Numbered from the stretch's first letter, positions 53,924-62,317 are shown. The stretch is 64,000 nucleotides of DNA from Nitrospirota bacterium (GCA_030684575.1 JAUXVD010000008.1:62001-126000), one strand, 5' to 3'. The notes: generated by a model not told the origin, from the sequence alone. Numbers and translations: made by a program.

Positions 53924-55449
53924 AGCAGCCATTGGAGATTCTGACAGAACTGGGGCTTCGCGACGTGAATCCCGGGGCCAGCACGGGAGTCGGTTGGTGG
54001 TCGTCCCTCTCTAGCGAACGCAGGCTCGACTCTAGGAATCCTGCGACGGGAGAAGTCCTCGCCAGGGTGACGCCGGCCACGGCAGCTGATTACGAGCGGG
54101 TCGTAGTGGAGGCACAGCGAGCCTTCGCGCAATGGCGCCTGGTGCCGGCGCCGAAGCGTGGCGAGGTGATCCGGTTGATCGGCCAAGCTCTCAGGGACAA
54201 GAAAGATGCGCTGGGCAGCCTTATAGCGATGGAAGTCGGCAAGATCAAAGCCGAGGGTGACGGAGAGGTGCAGGAGATGATCGACATGGCCGACTTCGCG
54301 GTCGGCCAATCGCGGATGCTCTATGGCCAGACCATGCATTCTGAACGACCCAGCCATCGCATGTACGAACAGTGGCATCCGCTCGGACCGATCGGCGTCC
54401 TGACGGCCTTCAACTTTCCCATGGCTGTCTGGGCCTGGAATGCCTTCATTGCGGCCATCGCCGGGGATACCGTGGTGTGGAAGCCTTCACCGAAAGCGCC
54501 GCTCTGCGCGATTGCGGTTCAGCAGATTTGTAATCAGGTCATAGAACAGCAGGGGCTGTCAGGAATATTTTCGCTTGTCATCGCAGACCGTACCGATCTG
54601 GCCGAAACCATGGTGCGCGATGAGAGGCTTCCGTTAATCTCCTTCACGGGGTCGGTTCCGGTCGGTCGGCAGGTCGCACAATCCGTGGGGGCACGTCTCG
54701 GACGGACATTGTTGGAACTGAGCGGCAACAACGCTGTCATCGTCGACGAAACTGCCGATCTGGACCTGGCGATTCGGGCCATTCTCTTTGGCGCAGTCGG
54801 TACCGCCGGTCAGCGCTGTACCACCACGCGACGGCTCTTTGTGCAGGAATCGAGGCGCGATGAATTGGTCTCCCGGCTCGTCTCGGTCTACAAACAGGTG
54901 CAGATCGGCGATCCACTCAAGTCTGGCGTACTGATGGGGCCCTTGATCGATCAGGCCGCCGTGCACATATATCGAGAGGCCATCGAAGAGATTAAGAAAG
55001 AAGGGGGAGAGATTCTTTGTGGCGGGCATGTGCTGCCCGGGCCAGGAAATTTTGTCGAGCCGACGATCGTGTTGGCGCAATCCCGCTGGCCGATCGTGCA
55101 GCGGGAAACCTTTGCGCCAATTCTCTATCTCATGACCTATAAAACCTTCAATGAAGCGATTGCGATGCAGAACGATGTGCCGCAAGGTCTCTCGTCGGCC
55201 CTATTCACCAACCACCTCAGACATAGCGAACAGTTTCTGTCTGCAGGCGGCAGCGATTGCGGGATCGCCAATATCAATCTGGGAACCTCCGGGGCTGAAA
55301 TCGGCGGCGCGTTCGGCGGAGAGAAAACCACCGGTGGAGGACGAGAGGCCGGTTCGGATGCCTGGAAAGCCTACATGCGGCGGCAGACGAACACGATCAA
55401 CTGGGGCGGCGAATTGCCATTGGCCCAGGGCATCACATTCGGAGAGTGA
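53920..55449 (+). CDS. Aminoadipate-semialdehyde dehydrogenase-like ALDH (ALDH7 family)
   Basis: 509 aa. N terminus LGLRDVNPGASTG is characteristic of ALDH7/antiquitin, which oxidises L-2-aminoadipate 6-semialdehyde (piperideine-6-carboxylate) to 2-aminoadipate. Catalytic C300 in GQRCTTTRRLF and E266 in LLELSGNN, with NAD motif FTGSVPVGRQV. Start overlaps the dehydrogenase stop, so the two are coupled. Context supports a lysine catabolic role. Confidence 0.93.
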   Translation: MKQPLEILTELGLRDVNPGASTGVGWWSSLSSERRLDSRNPATGEVLARVTPATAADYERVVVEAQRAFAQWRLVPAPKRGEVIRLIGQALRDKKDALGSLIAMEVGKIKAEGDGEVQEMIDMADFAVGQSRMLYGQTMHSERPSHRMYEQWHPLGPIGVLTAFNFPMAVWAWNAFIAAIAGDTVVWKPSPKAPLCAIAVQQICNQVIEQQGLSGIFSLVIADRTDLAETMVRDERLPLISFTGSVPVGRQVAQSVGARLGRTLLELSGNNAVIVDETADLDLAIRAILFGAVGTAGQRCTTTRRLFVQESRRDELVSRLVSVYKQVQIGDPLKSGVLMGPLIDQAAVHIYREAIEEIKKEGGEILCGGHVLPGPGNFVEPTIVLAQSRWPIVQRETFAPILYLMTYKTFNEAIAMQNDVPQGLSSALFTNHLRHSEQFLSAGGSDCGIANINLGTSGAEIGGAFGGEKTTGGGREAGSDAWKAYMRRQTNTINWGGELPLAQGITFGE

Positions 55450-55477
55450 CGTCATGTCCGAGAAAGGAGTCGCCAGC

Positions 55478-56074
55478 ATGGATCACGCGGCGGAGTTGGA
55501 TGGGCTCATCGAGCGGATGATCGCGACGTACGTCGCGGGCAATCGGGCTGCCCAGGCACTACGCGCCTCGCTGGATGAAGCGGGGGTCGGTTTCTATCCG
55601 ATCACAGACCATTTGACGCTGCGGACGTTGGATATCGACCGGCGTGCGGAGGAATTCACGAGGCTGGGGTATGGGTACAGCGAAACGATCGAGTATGAAG
55701 ACTGGTATGCGAAGGTCTATCGGAAGGTTGGATACCCGGCGCTCTTCGTGGATCAGGCCTATTCCGACGAACGGGGCCGCACCAGCATCATTCCCGGTTG
55801 GGTGAATACGTTCGGCGACCAGGTCTTTCATCATGTCGCGGTGCGGGTGGAAGATATCGAGCTGGCGATGGAACGGTTGAACGCCAAAGGGGTGGCCTTT
55901 ACCGGCCAGATTGTCGGAGTCAGGGGTGGGCAGTTAAGGCAAATCTTCACGGTGCCTGAAATGGTGGATGGCCAGCCGTTCTCCGTATTGGAACTCACCG
56001 AGCGCCACCGAGGATATCAGGGGTTCTCGCCTCCTCAGGCGGACAGCCTGATGAAATCGACCGTGGTCCGGTAG
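55478..56074 (+). CDS. DUF1338/HglS-like VOC-fold protein (possible 2-oxoadipate dioxygenase/decarboxylase type)
   Basis: 198 aa. Sequence DHLTLRTLDIDRRAEEFTRLGYG with H45, then FHHVAVRVEDIE (H118/H119) and VLELTER with E172 fits the Fe-binding two-His-one-Glu pattern of the DUF1338 (HglS) 2-oxoadipate dioxygenase fold. It is much shorter than HglS (over 400 aa), so it may be a minimal relative. Third gene of the lysine cluster. AAAGGAGT lies eight bases before ATG 55478; ATG 55454 is an alternative. Confidence 0.65.
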   Translation: MDHAAELDGLIERMIATYVAGNRAAQALRASLDEAGVGFYPITDHLTLRTLDIDRRAEEFTRLGYGYSETIEYEDWYAKVYRKVGYPALFVDQAYSDERGRTSIIPGWVNTFGDQVFHHVAVRVEDIELAMERLNAKGVAFTGQIVGVRGGQLRQIFTVPEMVDGQPFSVLELTERHRGYQGFSPPQADSLMKSTVVR

Positions 56075-56163
56075 CTCTCTGCCTAAACAAATCGACCTGT
56101 GATATCGTTCCGCGCGATGCGGTCGATAGGATGATGAAAAATCCAATCTCTGGAGGAATGGTC

Positions 56164-57246
56164 ATGACGAAGAAGAATCTGCTGGTAGGGGGCCTAATCG
56201 GGCTGATGGTCTCTGCAATCTGGCCATACGTTTTTGAGGATGTGAAGTGGGCCTTGGCATCACCTTCAGGCTCTGCGCCGCACGGAACGGTGACGATCGA
56301 TGGGATGACGGTCCCGGATATCGGCCCACTCCCGACGTCGATTCCGACACCCTCCACGAATCTGAACTACAAAGCGAAAATCGATCTTGGGACGCAACTC
56401 TATTTCGATGGCCGCCTGTCGAAGAGCGGCGCCATTTCCTGTGCGTTCTGCCATAACCCTGGGACCGGATTTGCCGATCCTCGCCAAACCTCGATCGGGA
56501 TCGGCGGCGGTGTAGGAGGACGGCAGTCGCCCACGGTCTATAATACGGCCTTCAACCACGTTCAATTTTGGGATGGCCGCGCGCGCTCGCTGGAAGAGCA
56601 GGCCATCGGGCCGATCCAGAATCCGATCGAGATGGGAGAGACGCATGAGCACGTTGTCATCAAGCTCAGCAAGATCAAGGGTTACCAGCAACAGTTCCGG
56701 GCCGTCTTCGGGACCGAGGTGAATCTGCAAGGGATTGCCGAGGCCATCGCTGCCTATGAACGGACCGTCATATCCACGAATTCCGCTTTCGATCAGTATG
56801 TAGCCGGCGACGTGAAAGCCATGGATGAATCCGCCGTGCGAGGTCTGGTTCTCTTCAAAGGCAAGGCCCGCTGCATTCTTTGTCACAACGGACCGAACTT
56901 CACCGACAACCAATTCCACAATCTCGGCGTCCCTCAAGTCGGTCCGTTGAAAGAGGATCTGGGGCGCTACTCTGTGACCAAAGCGGAAAAAGACAAAGGC
57001 GCCTTCAAGACGCCGACGCTGCGGAGTATCATTGAGACCGCGCCCTACATGCATGACGGTGCCTTCAAGACGCTGGAAGAGGTTGTGGAGTTTCTCAACG
57101 CTGGAGGCGGAGCCAATCCGAATCTGAGCCCGCTCGTCAAATCGCTCAACCTGACTCCTGAAGAGAAAGCCGATCTCGTGGCGTTTCTACAATCCCTGAC
57201 AGGGGAACCGATTCCGTTTCAGTTTCCCACGCTCCCCAAGAATTAG
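56164..57246 (+). CDS. Di-haem cytochrome c peroxidase (MauG/CCP family)
   Basis: 360 aa with an N-terminal export signal (LVGGLIGLMVSAIW). Two haem c sites: CAFCH (C93, C96, H97) and CILCH (C237, C240, H241). LGTQLYFDGRLSKSG and IGPIQNPIEMG match the family. Periplasmic enzyme that reduces hydrogen peroxide using cytochrome electrons. GGAGGA lies six bases before ATG 56164; upstream ATGs also occur. Confidence 0.95.
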   Translation: MTKKNLLVGGLIGLMVSAIWPYVFEDVKWALASPSGSAPHGTVTIDGMTVPDIGPLPTSIPTPSTNLNYKAKIDLGTQLYFDGRLSKSGAISCAFCHNPGTGFADPRQTSIGIGGGVGGRQSPTVYNTAFNHVQFWDGRARSLEEQAIGPIQNPIEMGETHEHVVIKLSKIKGYQQQFRAVFGTEVNLQGIAEAIAAYERTVISTNSAFDQYVAGDVKAMDESAVRGLVLFKGKARCILCHNGPNFTDNQFHNLGVPQVGPLKEDLGRYSVTKAEKDKGAFKTPTLRSIIETAPYMHDGAFKTLEEVVEFLNAGGGANPNLSPLVKSLNLTPEEKADLVAFLQSLTGEPIPFQFPTLPKN

Positions 57247-57366
57247 GTGAATCCTTTTGAACCTGTGCGTCTCAGATACTCAGTACGGATGCGCAGGTTG
57301 TTGTGTCGGCCTGGATGAACGAGGCAAAGATCTCGTCCCCCAACTCTAACCCCGGAGGTAGTTGTG

Positions 57367-57885
57367 ATGAAAAAAGGATTATTAGCCATTGTTGCGATGG
57401 CGGCCATTGGATGTAGCGGAGTCGCTGCTCAAAAGGCCGTGAGCGCAGAGCCGACAAGCCCAGCCCTCGGATACGATATCCACGTGCAGGCGCCGCACAT
57501 GATGCCGGATGGCACGCCTGGCGGGCCATACCATCACTATTGCAAGGGGATTTCAGACAAGATCCTTCAATGTTTACTCTTTGAGTCGACTGATCCAAAA
57601 GCCCCGCTGGTGGCGATTGAATATTTTGTGGCGAAGGACCTGACGAGAAAACTCCCCGCCATCCAATGGCACCGGTTCTTCCATGACCATAAGGTCGAGA
57701 TCGCGACTGGCCGCGTCCAAATTCTCGATATGCCGGCAGAGCAGGCTGCCAAAGTGGCTGAAATTGCGGCAGGGACAGACGGTGTGATCTATCATCTGTG
57801 GCAGAAGGGGCTGGAGTTTCCTGACGGCTCAGTCAGCTTCCCGCAGTCTCTCGGACATAAGTTCCCTGGTCACACCGAAAAGTAA
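57367..57885 (+). CDS. DUF1264 (OBAP-like) exported protein
   Basis: 172 aa with signal peptide/lipobox-like end (AMAAIGCSG). YDIHVQAPHMMPDG, HHYCKGISDKILQCLLF, and WHRFFHDHKVEIATGRVQIL are hallmarks of DUF1264, related to plant oil-body-associated proteins. Function unknown. Good Shine-Dalgarno GGAGG. Between the peroxidase and cytochrome genes. Confidence 0.88.
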   Translation: MKKGLLAIVAMAAIGCSGVAAQKAVSAEPTSPALGYDIHVQAPHMMPDGTPGGPYHHYCKGISDKILQCLLFESTDPKAPLVAIEYFVAKDLTRKLPAIQWHRFFHDHKVEIATGRVQILDMPAEQAAKVAEIAAGTDGVIYHLWQKGLEFPDGSVSFPQSLGHKFPGHTEK

Positions 57886-57917
57886 ATCTGAAGCAGGGCT
57901 TCATAATCGCTAAGCGA

Positions 57918-57958
57918 GGAAGGGACCGTTACCGGCGTTGCCGGTGACGGTCCCTTCC
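57918..57958 (+). terminator. Long near-perfect hairpin
   Basis: GGAAGGGACCGTTACCGGC (57918-57936), loop GTT, and its complement (57940-57958) with a single G-T wobble. There is no T-run, so it may be a stability or attenuating hairpin just before the cytochrome gene. Confidence 0.6.
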
Positions 57959-57979
57959 TGTGTACGTTCACGGAGCACG

Positions 57980-58432
57980 ATGATGCGCTCGATGTTCAGG
58001 ATTATCTTATTGATGGTGTGTGGTGGGGTTATCGCGTCATCCGCATCCTTGTCTTTCGCGGCGGATGCGGCCGTGTTGAAACCACGAGTCCCCTTCGACC
58101 AGATCGAAGAAGCCAAGTCCTGGAAGAATCCGTTCGAGCCGACCGCAGAGAATATCGAGAAAGGGAAGGCGATCTTTCACGGGAAGGCATTCTGTGTCAC
58201 CTGTCACGGGAGAGATGGCAAAGGATTCGGCGATATTCCAGGCCTCGTTGGCAAACTTCCGCGTAATTTCACCGACAAAGCCTGGCAGTCAGTGAGAGCC
58301 GACGGCGAAATTCTGTGGATTCTCAAGAACGGGAGTCCGGGAACGGACATGGCGTCGTTTATTCCACTTATCCTTACCGAAGAAGAAGCCTGGCATGTCC
58401 TGCTCTACGTGCGCTCATTTGGCCAACCGTAA
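57980..58432 (+). CDS. Monohaem cytochrome c
   Basis: About 150 aa with signal peptide (FRIILLMVCGGVIASSASLS). Haem site CVTCH (C72, C75, H76) followed by GRDGKGFGD, and MASF supplies a possible axial Met. Class I cytochrome c, possibly donor to the peroxidase. GGAG lies upstream of two adjacent ATGs. Followed 9 bases later by a beta-barrel gene. Confidence 0.9.
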   Translation: MMRSMFRIILLMVCGGVIASSASLSFAADAAVLKPRVPFDQIEEAKSWKNPFEPTAENIEKGKAIFHGKAFCVTCHGRDGKGFGDIPGLVGKLPRNFTDKAWQSVRADGEILWILKNGSPGTDMASFIPLILTEEEAWHVLLYVRSFGQP

Positions 58433-58441
58433 GTGGTCCGC

Positions 58442-59449
58442 ATGGCCAGGAGTCATTCTTTCTCAAGCCGTGCCGTCTCTCTGATTCTTTTGATCCTCTT
58501 CTTTCCTCCTTACGACGCAACGGCTGAATGGTCTGCGATTGCAGAACAGAGGACCAGCTACACCACTGATGCGTTTCAATTTTCATCCGCCAGGCGGCTC
58601 CGTTTCGGCGAAGACCCCTCCCAGCCAACCGTGGTATCGACTAATAAACCGGAGGATGTCATCTGGGAGCCATCGATTGAGGTGCTCCGTTCATCGTCCA
58701 CTACGCTTGGGAAAAATGAGCTGTCGTTCAAAGCGCATGGGGCGATCTTTACCAACAATCCCGTCTTGGACCACGGAGATTACCGCATTCAGGACCGGCA
58801 ATGGTTCGGCGCCGACAGCTCTCTCCTGTTGCGGTATCGGTATGTTCCGAACCTCTTCCTCGGGCCGAACTTCGAGCGGCGCACCGGCGCTCGACTGATT
58901 CAGGAAGAGCGGCTGACTTCCCACCATTGGCGAGCAGAGCTCGAGCGTCGTCTGAGCGATACCGTGACGGCATCCCTGATCGGTCGCTATGGACTCCGGC
59001 TCTACAATCAGGCGTTTGCGGAGCGGGACACGCAGTTCTATACGATAGGGCCTCGCTTTGCTTACAGGGGCATGAGCTGGATAACGGTTACCCTCTCCTA
59101 CTTGTACGAACGTGGGCTGGCAGATGGTCGTGAACAGGTTGAATTCGCAGACGATGTGTCGTACTACCTGCATATGTTCTCGCTTGAGACGATGGTTCAC
59201 GTGAGTACAGGCCTTGACCTCGACTTTTCCTACGGCCATTTGAGGAAGACGTTTACCAGCGGGCTGGCGGGAGATACGCACGTGGGGCGGTTCGATCAAA
59301 CGCATCAAGGGACTGCGGAACTTCGGTACCACCTTACGCCTGCGGCGACAGCGCTGATTTCATTTCAACGCAGCCAGCGCACGTCGACCAATGCACTGAG
59401 GGACTTCAATGACTCAATTCTGTCCCTCGGCGCGCAGTATCGGTTTTAG
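58442..59449 (+). CDS. Putative outer-membrane beta-barrel protein
   Basis: 335 aa with signal peptide (AVSLILLILFFPPYDATA). Alternating hydrophobic/polar strands rich in Tyr/Arg (SLLLRYRYVPNLFLGPNF, ATALISFQRSQRTSTN) and a C-terminal aromatic LGAQYRF predict an outer-membrane barrel. Probably co-transcribed with the cytochrome. No specific family recognised. Confidence 0.72.
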   Translation: MARSHSFSSRAVSLILLILFFPPYDATAEWSAIAEQRTSYTTDAFQFSSARRLRFGEDPSQPTVVSTNKPEDVIWEPSIEVLRSSSTTLGKNELSFKAHGAIFTNNPVLDHGDYRIQDRQWFGADSSLLLRYRYVPNLFLGPNFERRTGARLIQEERLTSHHWRAELERRLSDTVTASLIGRYGLRLYNQAFAERDTQFYTIGPRFAYRGMSWITVTLSYLYERGLADGREQVEFADDVSYYLHMFSLETMVHVSTGLDLDFSYGHLRKTFTSGLAGDTHVGRFDQTHQGTAELRYHLTPAATALISFQRSQRTSTNALRDFNDSILSLGAQYRF

Positions 59450-59558
59450 CTGAATCGTTTCAGATTGAAGAATAGGAGCGTTTCGCCTCATGGCTCCTAG
59501 GATTCAAGCTCTCGGCAGGAGTATCGATGGCTTCAGGTCTGTATGTGATTGGGGATTT

Positions 59559-59604
59559 TGGTGGGCCGTGTAGGGGTTGAACCTACGGCCCGCTGATTAA
59601 GAGT
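59559..59604 (-). pseudogene. 3' fragment of tRNA-Lys(CTT), likely attR of a genomic island
   Basis: Read on the minus strand, 46 nt align with tRNA positions 31-76: CTCTTAA anticodon loop (anticodon CTT), TCAGC stem, T-arm GTAGG-TTCAACC-CCTAC, acceptor ACGGCCC, A73, and CCA (59561-59559). The 5' half is missing: upstream bases do not complete the cloverleaf. Integrases inserting into tRNA genes leave such duplicates; the intact gene should lie at the other end of the island, to the right. Confidence 0.88.
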
Positions 59605-59682
59605 GGCAGCAGGGCAATAATTCGAACAGCTCGATGTTGCGAAGGTTTCCCCGTTTATCGTTGAAAATCATGGGCTTGCTGG

Positions 59683-59708
59683 GGTTCTACTGATTCCATT
59701 GGTTCTAC
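59683..59708. repeat. GGTTCTAC direct repeat
   Basis: GGTTCTAC at 59683-59690 and 59701-59708, 18 bases apart, just inside the island. Could be arm-type integrase sites; speculative. Confidence 0.4.
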
Positions 59709-59895
59709 CTAATTCGGTCGTTTGTGAAGAATTTGCGCACAAAATTAGCACATCACTTTTATGCTGCGTGTCCTGACCTACCCCCCCCGAATCGGGGAAA
59801 GACGGGCACTGGATTGAAGTTTTCTCGCCATTCTGAACGGCTGCATCCGACCCAAAGCCGAAGTACACGACCGACCGCTATCACAAGGGAGGGTC

Positions 59896-60046
59896 TTACG
59901 CCGATCCGCATAAGAACCAGTGATACATGGTCGATGGGTCGTAACGCATTGCACCACCGTCGATGATGGGATAATGTTCACGATCATTGAAAGTGTGTTA
60001 GGCGGATAGAAAATGGCAGATCCGGTTCTTATGCGGATCCGCCTAA
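59896..60046. repeat. 23-base inverted repeat left of the cassette
   Basis: 59896-59918 and 60024-60046 are reverse complements apart from two mismatches; the inner 16 bases (GGTTCTTATGCGGATC at 60024-60039) are perfect. An overlapping pair GTTAGGCGGAT (59997) / ATCCGCCTAAAC (60037) is of integron core-site type. Confidence 0.65.
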
Positions 60047-60051
60047 ACATT

Positions 60052-60058
60052 GTTAGGT
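60052..60058 (+). other. Integron-type core site (GTTRRRY), left end of cassette
   Basis: GTTAGGT matches GTTRRRY. With flanking bases, GTTAGGTGCCGA (60052-60063) is the perfect complement of TCGGCACCTAAC (62253-62264) at the right end of the cassette, as the circular-cassette model requires. Confidence 0.7.
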
Positions 60059-62311
60059 GCCGAGCGGGGTTGTCGTAGGTCATGAAGCTGACCAGCTTGT
60101 CCATTACAAACTACCGGGCGCTCAGGGACGTAGCGATTCCTTTGTCGGACTTCGGCTGCCTCATCGGAGAGAACAATTCAGGCAAGTCTTCCTTCTTGCA
60201 GGCTTTGTCTCTGTTCTTCTCTGGCACCAAGCTGGCGGTCAGCCACTTTTTCGATGATTCCAAACCTATCCGCATCGCGGTGACATTCGAAAATATTGGT
60301 GACGCAAACTTAGCGCGATTGGCTGCCGAACACCGCACCCGCGTTGCGGGAATCGTCAAGAATGGACGTCTTGTCCTTGTCAGGGCCTACGACACCGCTG
60401 GAAAGAGTTCGCTGCTGTACAACACTCTTACGCCGAATGACGCCAGATTCTCCGCAGACAGAATTGGCGCGCTCTTAAAGAGTCAGCGAGCAGGTCAGAC
60501 ATTCGTCAACAAGGTAGTGCAGACATTCCCGGAACTGGACGGCGTCGTCGATACGACCATGGATCAGGATGCCGTCAAGCAGAAGATTCAGGAATTTGCC
60601 GACTCATTACCCGACGATCAGAAGACTGCCACCGATCAGCCTTTGCCGACGGGGATCGACAAGAGCATCGAGCCGATGCTGCCTGACCCGATCTACATCC
60701 CGGCGGTGAAAGACCTTGCTGACGACATCAAGACAACCGAAAGCACCCCGTTCGGCAAAATCCTAGCCATCCTTCTGCAAGCCGTCGAGCCCAAGCTGCC
60801 AGATGCACAACGACTGTTTGAAGAACTCAACGCCAAGCTCAACCGCGTTCAACAGCCTGACGGAACGGTCGTGGATGGGCGGCTCGATGAGGTGAAGCTG
60901 ATCGAGTCTACTGTCGAGAAGTATGTCCGAGAGAGTTTTGCTGACGTGGCGCTCCGCATCGCAATCCCTCCGCCGGAGTTAAAGACCGTGTTCTCGGCCG
61001 CTCGCATCTACGCCAACGATGGCGTGGATGGTCTGATCGATTCCAAAGGCGACGGATTGCGTCGCGCAATTGTCTTCTCCATCCTGCGATCTTACGTCGA
61101 ACTCAAGGCGAAGCTCGCGCCCGTTGCGACGCTAGTTGAAGAACCGGCCCAGGCTACACCCGCCTCCGCATCCTACCTACTGTTGTTCGAAGAACCGGAG
61201 TTGTTCCTTCACCCCAAGGCCCAGCACATCCTCTTCGACGCCCTGCGGGTCTTCGCCGAGGAACACCACGTTATCGTCACTACCCATTCACCAATGTTCT
61301 TTGGCCCAGGGGCGACCGAAACGTTCGTTAAGCTGAGAAAGGTATCCGATCCGGCGCTCGCGCCTCGGCCGTTCACTCAGGTACAGCCGGTAGACCTGTC
61401 CGACATGACCGCCAAGGACCAGTTTCAGATCATCTGCTTCGAGAACAACAACGCCGCTTTCTTTGCCGATACCGTCGTCCTGGTCGAAGGCGATAGTGAT
61501 TATCTCCTCATGCCGCACATCGCCAGAACACTTGATCCCTCGTGGGATGTGGCGAAAGTGCCGATTGTGTTCGCTCGGATCACTGGTAAGGGCAACATCC
61601 GACGGTATCGAGAGTTCTTCAACAGGTTCGGGGTCCGAGTTCCGGTCATCGCCGACCTCGACCTGTTGGCCGTTGGCTTCGACCACATCGCCCCCAATGA
61701 TGCAGTCAGGACGGCCAAGGCCGATCTGCTGGCAAGGGTCGATGAGTTGATCGTGCCCGATGCGAACGGCCCATCTGCGTCGGACGCCAAAGACGCTCAT
61801 GATTCCGGCGAGCTACGTGGCTTGTGGCGGAGGGTCAGGGAGTTACAGGAGAAGCTCAAGGCCGGTACATGCTCCCAAGCAGAACATGATGCAGCTGTTG
61901 AGGCATTCTTCGCGTGGCAGCGGAAATCAGACCGGCTGGCTGTCATGAGTACCAGCACTGACGTGCAGATGATCCAGTTGAAGCACCGTCTGCTTGCAAT
62001 GCTTCGAACGGTCGACGTTTACGTGCTCGAACGTGGCGCGATAGAGCAGTACTACCCCGAAGCCACCACCGGAGCAGACAAGCCATCGCGTGCCCAGGAC
62101 TTCTGTGCCAAGGTTGCGACACGCGACGCGATCCTCGCCTGCTGCGGCGAGCAGACAGTCGACCGCGAGGGTACTCAGGAAAGCATCAAGGAGTTCGATC
62201 TCATTTTCCAAGGGATCTTTGGAGACCCCTGCGGGTGACGAAGCTGCGTCATTCGGCACCTAACAACAGCGTGCAGCGGACGGCGCTGCGCGCCGCCGCT
62301 GATGCTGAGCG
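60053..62311 (+). mobile_element. Putative integron gene cassette with OLD nuclease gene
   Basis: 2259 bp from G^TT of the left core to G^TT of the right attC-like site, carrying a single gene in the usual orientation. Unusually long for a cassette. No integrase gene lies in view. Confidence 0.68.
60082..62238 (+). CDS. OLD-family ATP-dependent nuclease (AAA ATPase + TOPRIM)
   Basis: 718 aa. ABC-like AAA ATPase: Walker A G29-E-N-N-S-G-K35-S, and signature/Walker B region LLLFEEPELFLHPKAQ with the switch HHVIVTTHSPMFF. The C-terminal TOPRIM domain has E469 in VLVEGDSDY and D525-L-D527. OLD proteins degrade DNA and several act in anti-phage defence (e.g. Gabija GajA, retron-linked nucleases). 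The neighbour is not a UvrD-like helicase, so this is not Gabija. Start ATG 60082 is only 29 bases inside the cassette, as usual for cassette genes. Confidence 0.9.
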   Translation: MKLTSLSITNYRALRDVAIPLSDFGCLIGENNSGKSSFLQALSLFFSGTKLAVSHFFDDSKPIRIAVTFENIGDANLARLAAEHRTRVAGIVKNGRLVLVRAYDTAGKSSLLYNTLTPNDARFSADRIGALLKSQRAGQTFVNKVVQTFPELDGVVDTTMDQDAVKQKIQEFADSLPDDQKTATDQPLPTGIDKSIEPMLPDPIYIPAVKDLADDIKTTESTPFGKILAILLQAVEPKLPDAQRLFEELNAKLNRVQQPDGTVVDGRLDEVKLIESTVEKYVRESFADVALRIAIPPPELKTVFSAARIYANDGVDGLIDSKGDGLRRAIVFSILRSYVELKAKLAPVATLVEEPAQATPASASYLLLFEEPELFLHPKAQHILFDALRVFAEEHHVIVTTHSPMFFGPGATETFVKLRKVSDPALAPRPFTQVQPVDLSDMTAKDQFQIICFENNNAAFFADTVVLVEGDSDYLLMPHIARTLDPSWDVAKVPIVFARITGKGNIRRYREFFNRFGVRVPVIADLDLLAVGFDHIAPNDAVRTAKADLLARVDELIVPDANGPSASDAKDAHDSGELRGLWRRVRELQEKLKAGTCSQAEHDAAVEAFFAWQRKSDRLAVMSTSTDVQMIQLKHRLLAMLRTVDVYVLERGAIEQYYPEATTGADKPSRAQDFCAKVATRDAILACCGEQTVDREGTQESIKEFDLIFQGIFGDPCG

Positions 62312-62317
62312 TTCGGC
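62258..62317 (+). other. attC (59-base element)-like recombination site
   Basis: 60 bp. R'' box ACCTAAC (62258-62264), R' box GTTCGGC (62311-62317). Between them a hairpin CAGCGG-A-CGGCGC / GCGCCG-CCGCTG with loop TGC and a single extra-helical A, the typical feature of attC folded strands. The R' box deviates from GTTRRRY by one base (C for R). Confidence 0.75.

Larger units (their letters stand above)
59450..60081. other. Gene-free region containing the island border
   Basis: 632 bases without a credible gene. It holds the tRNA-Lys 3' fragment (59559-59604), a GGTTCTAC direct repeat (59683 and 59701), a C8 run followed by a CCCCGAATCGGGG palindrome near 59780, a 23-base imperfect inverted repeat and the left core site of an integron-type cassette. 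Confidence 0.8.
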
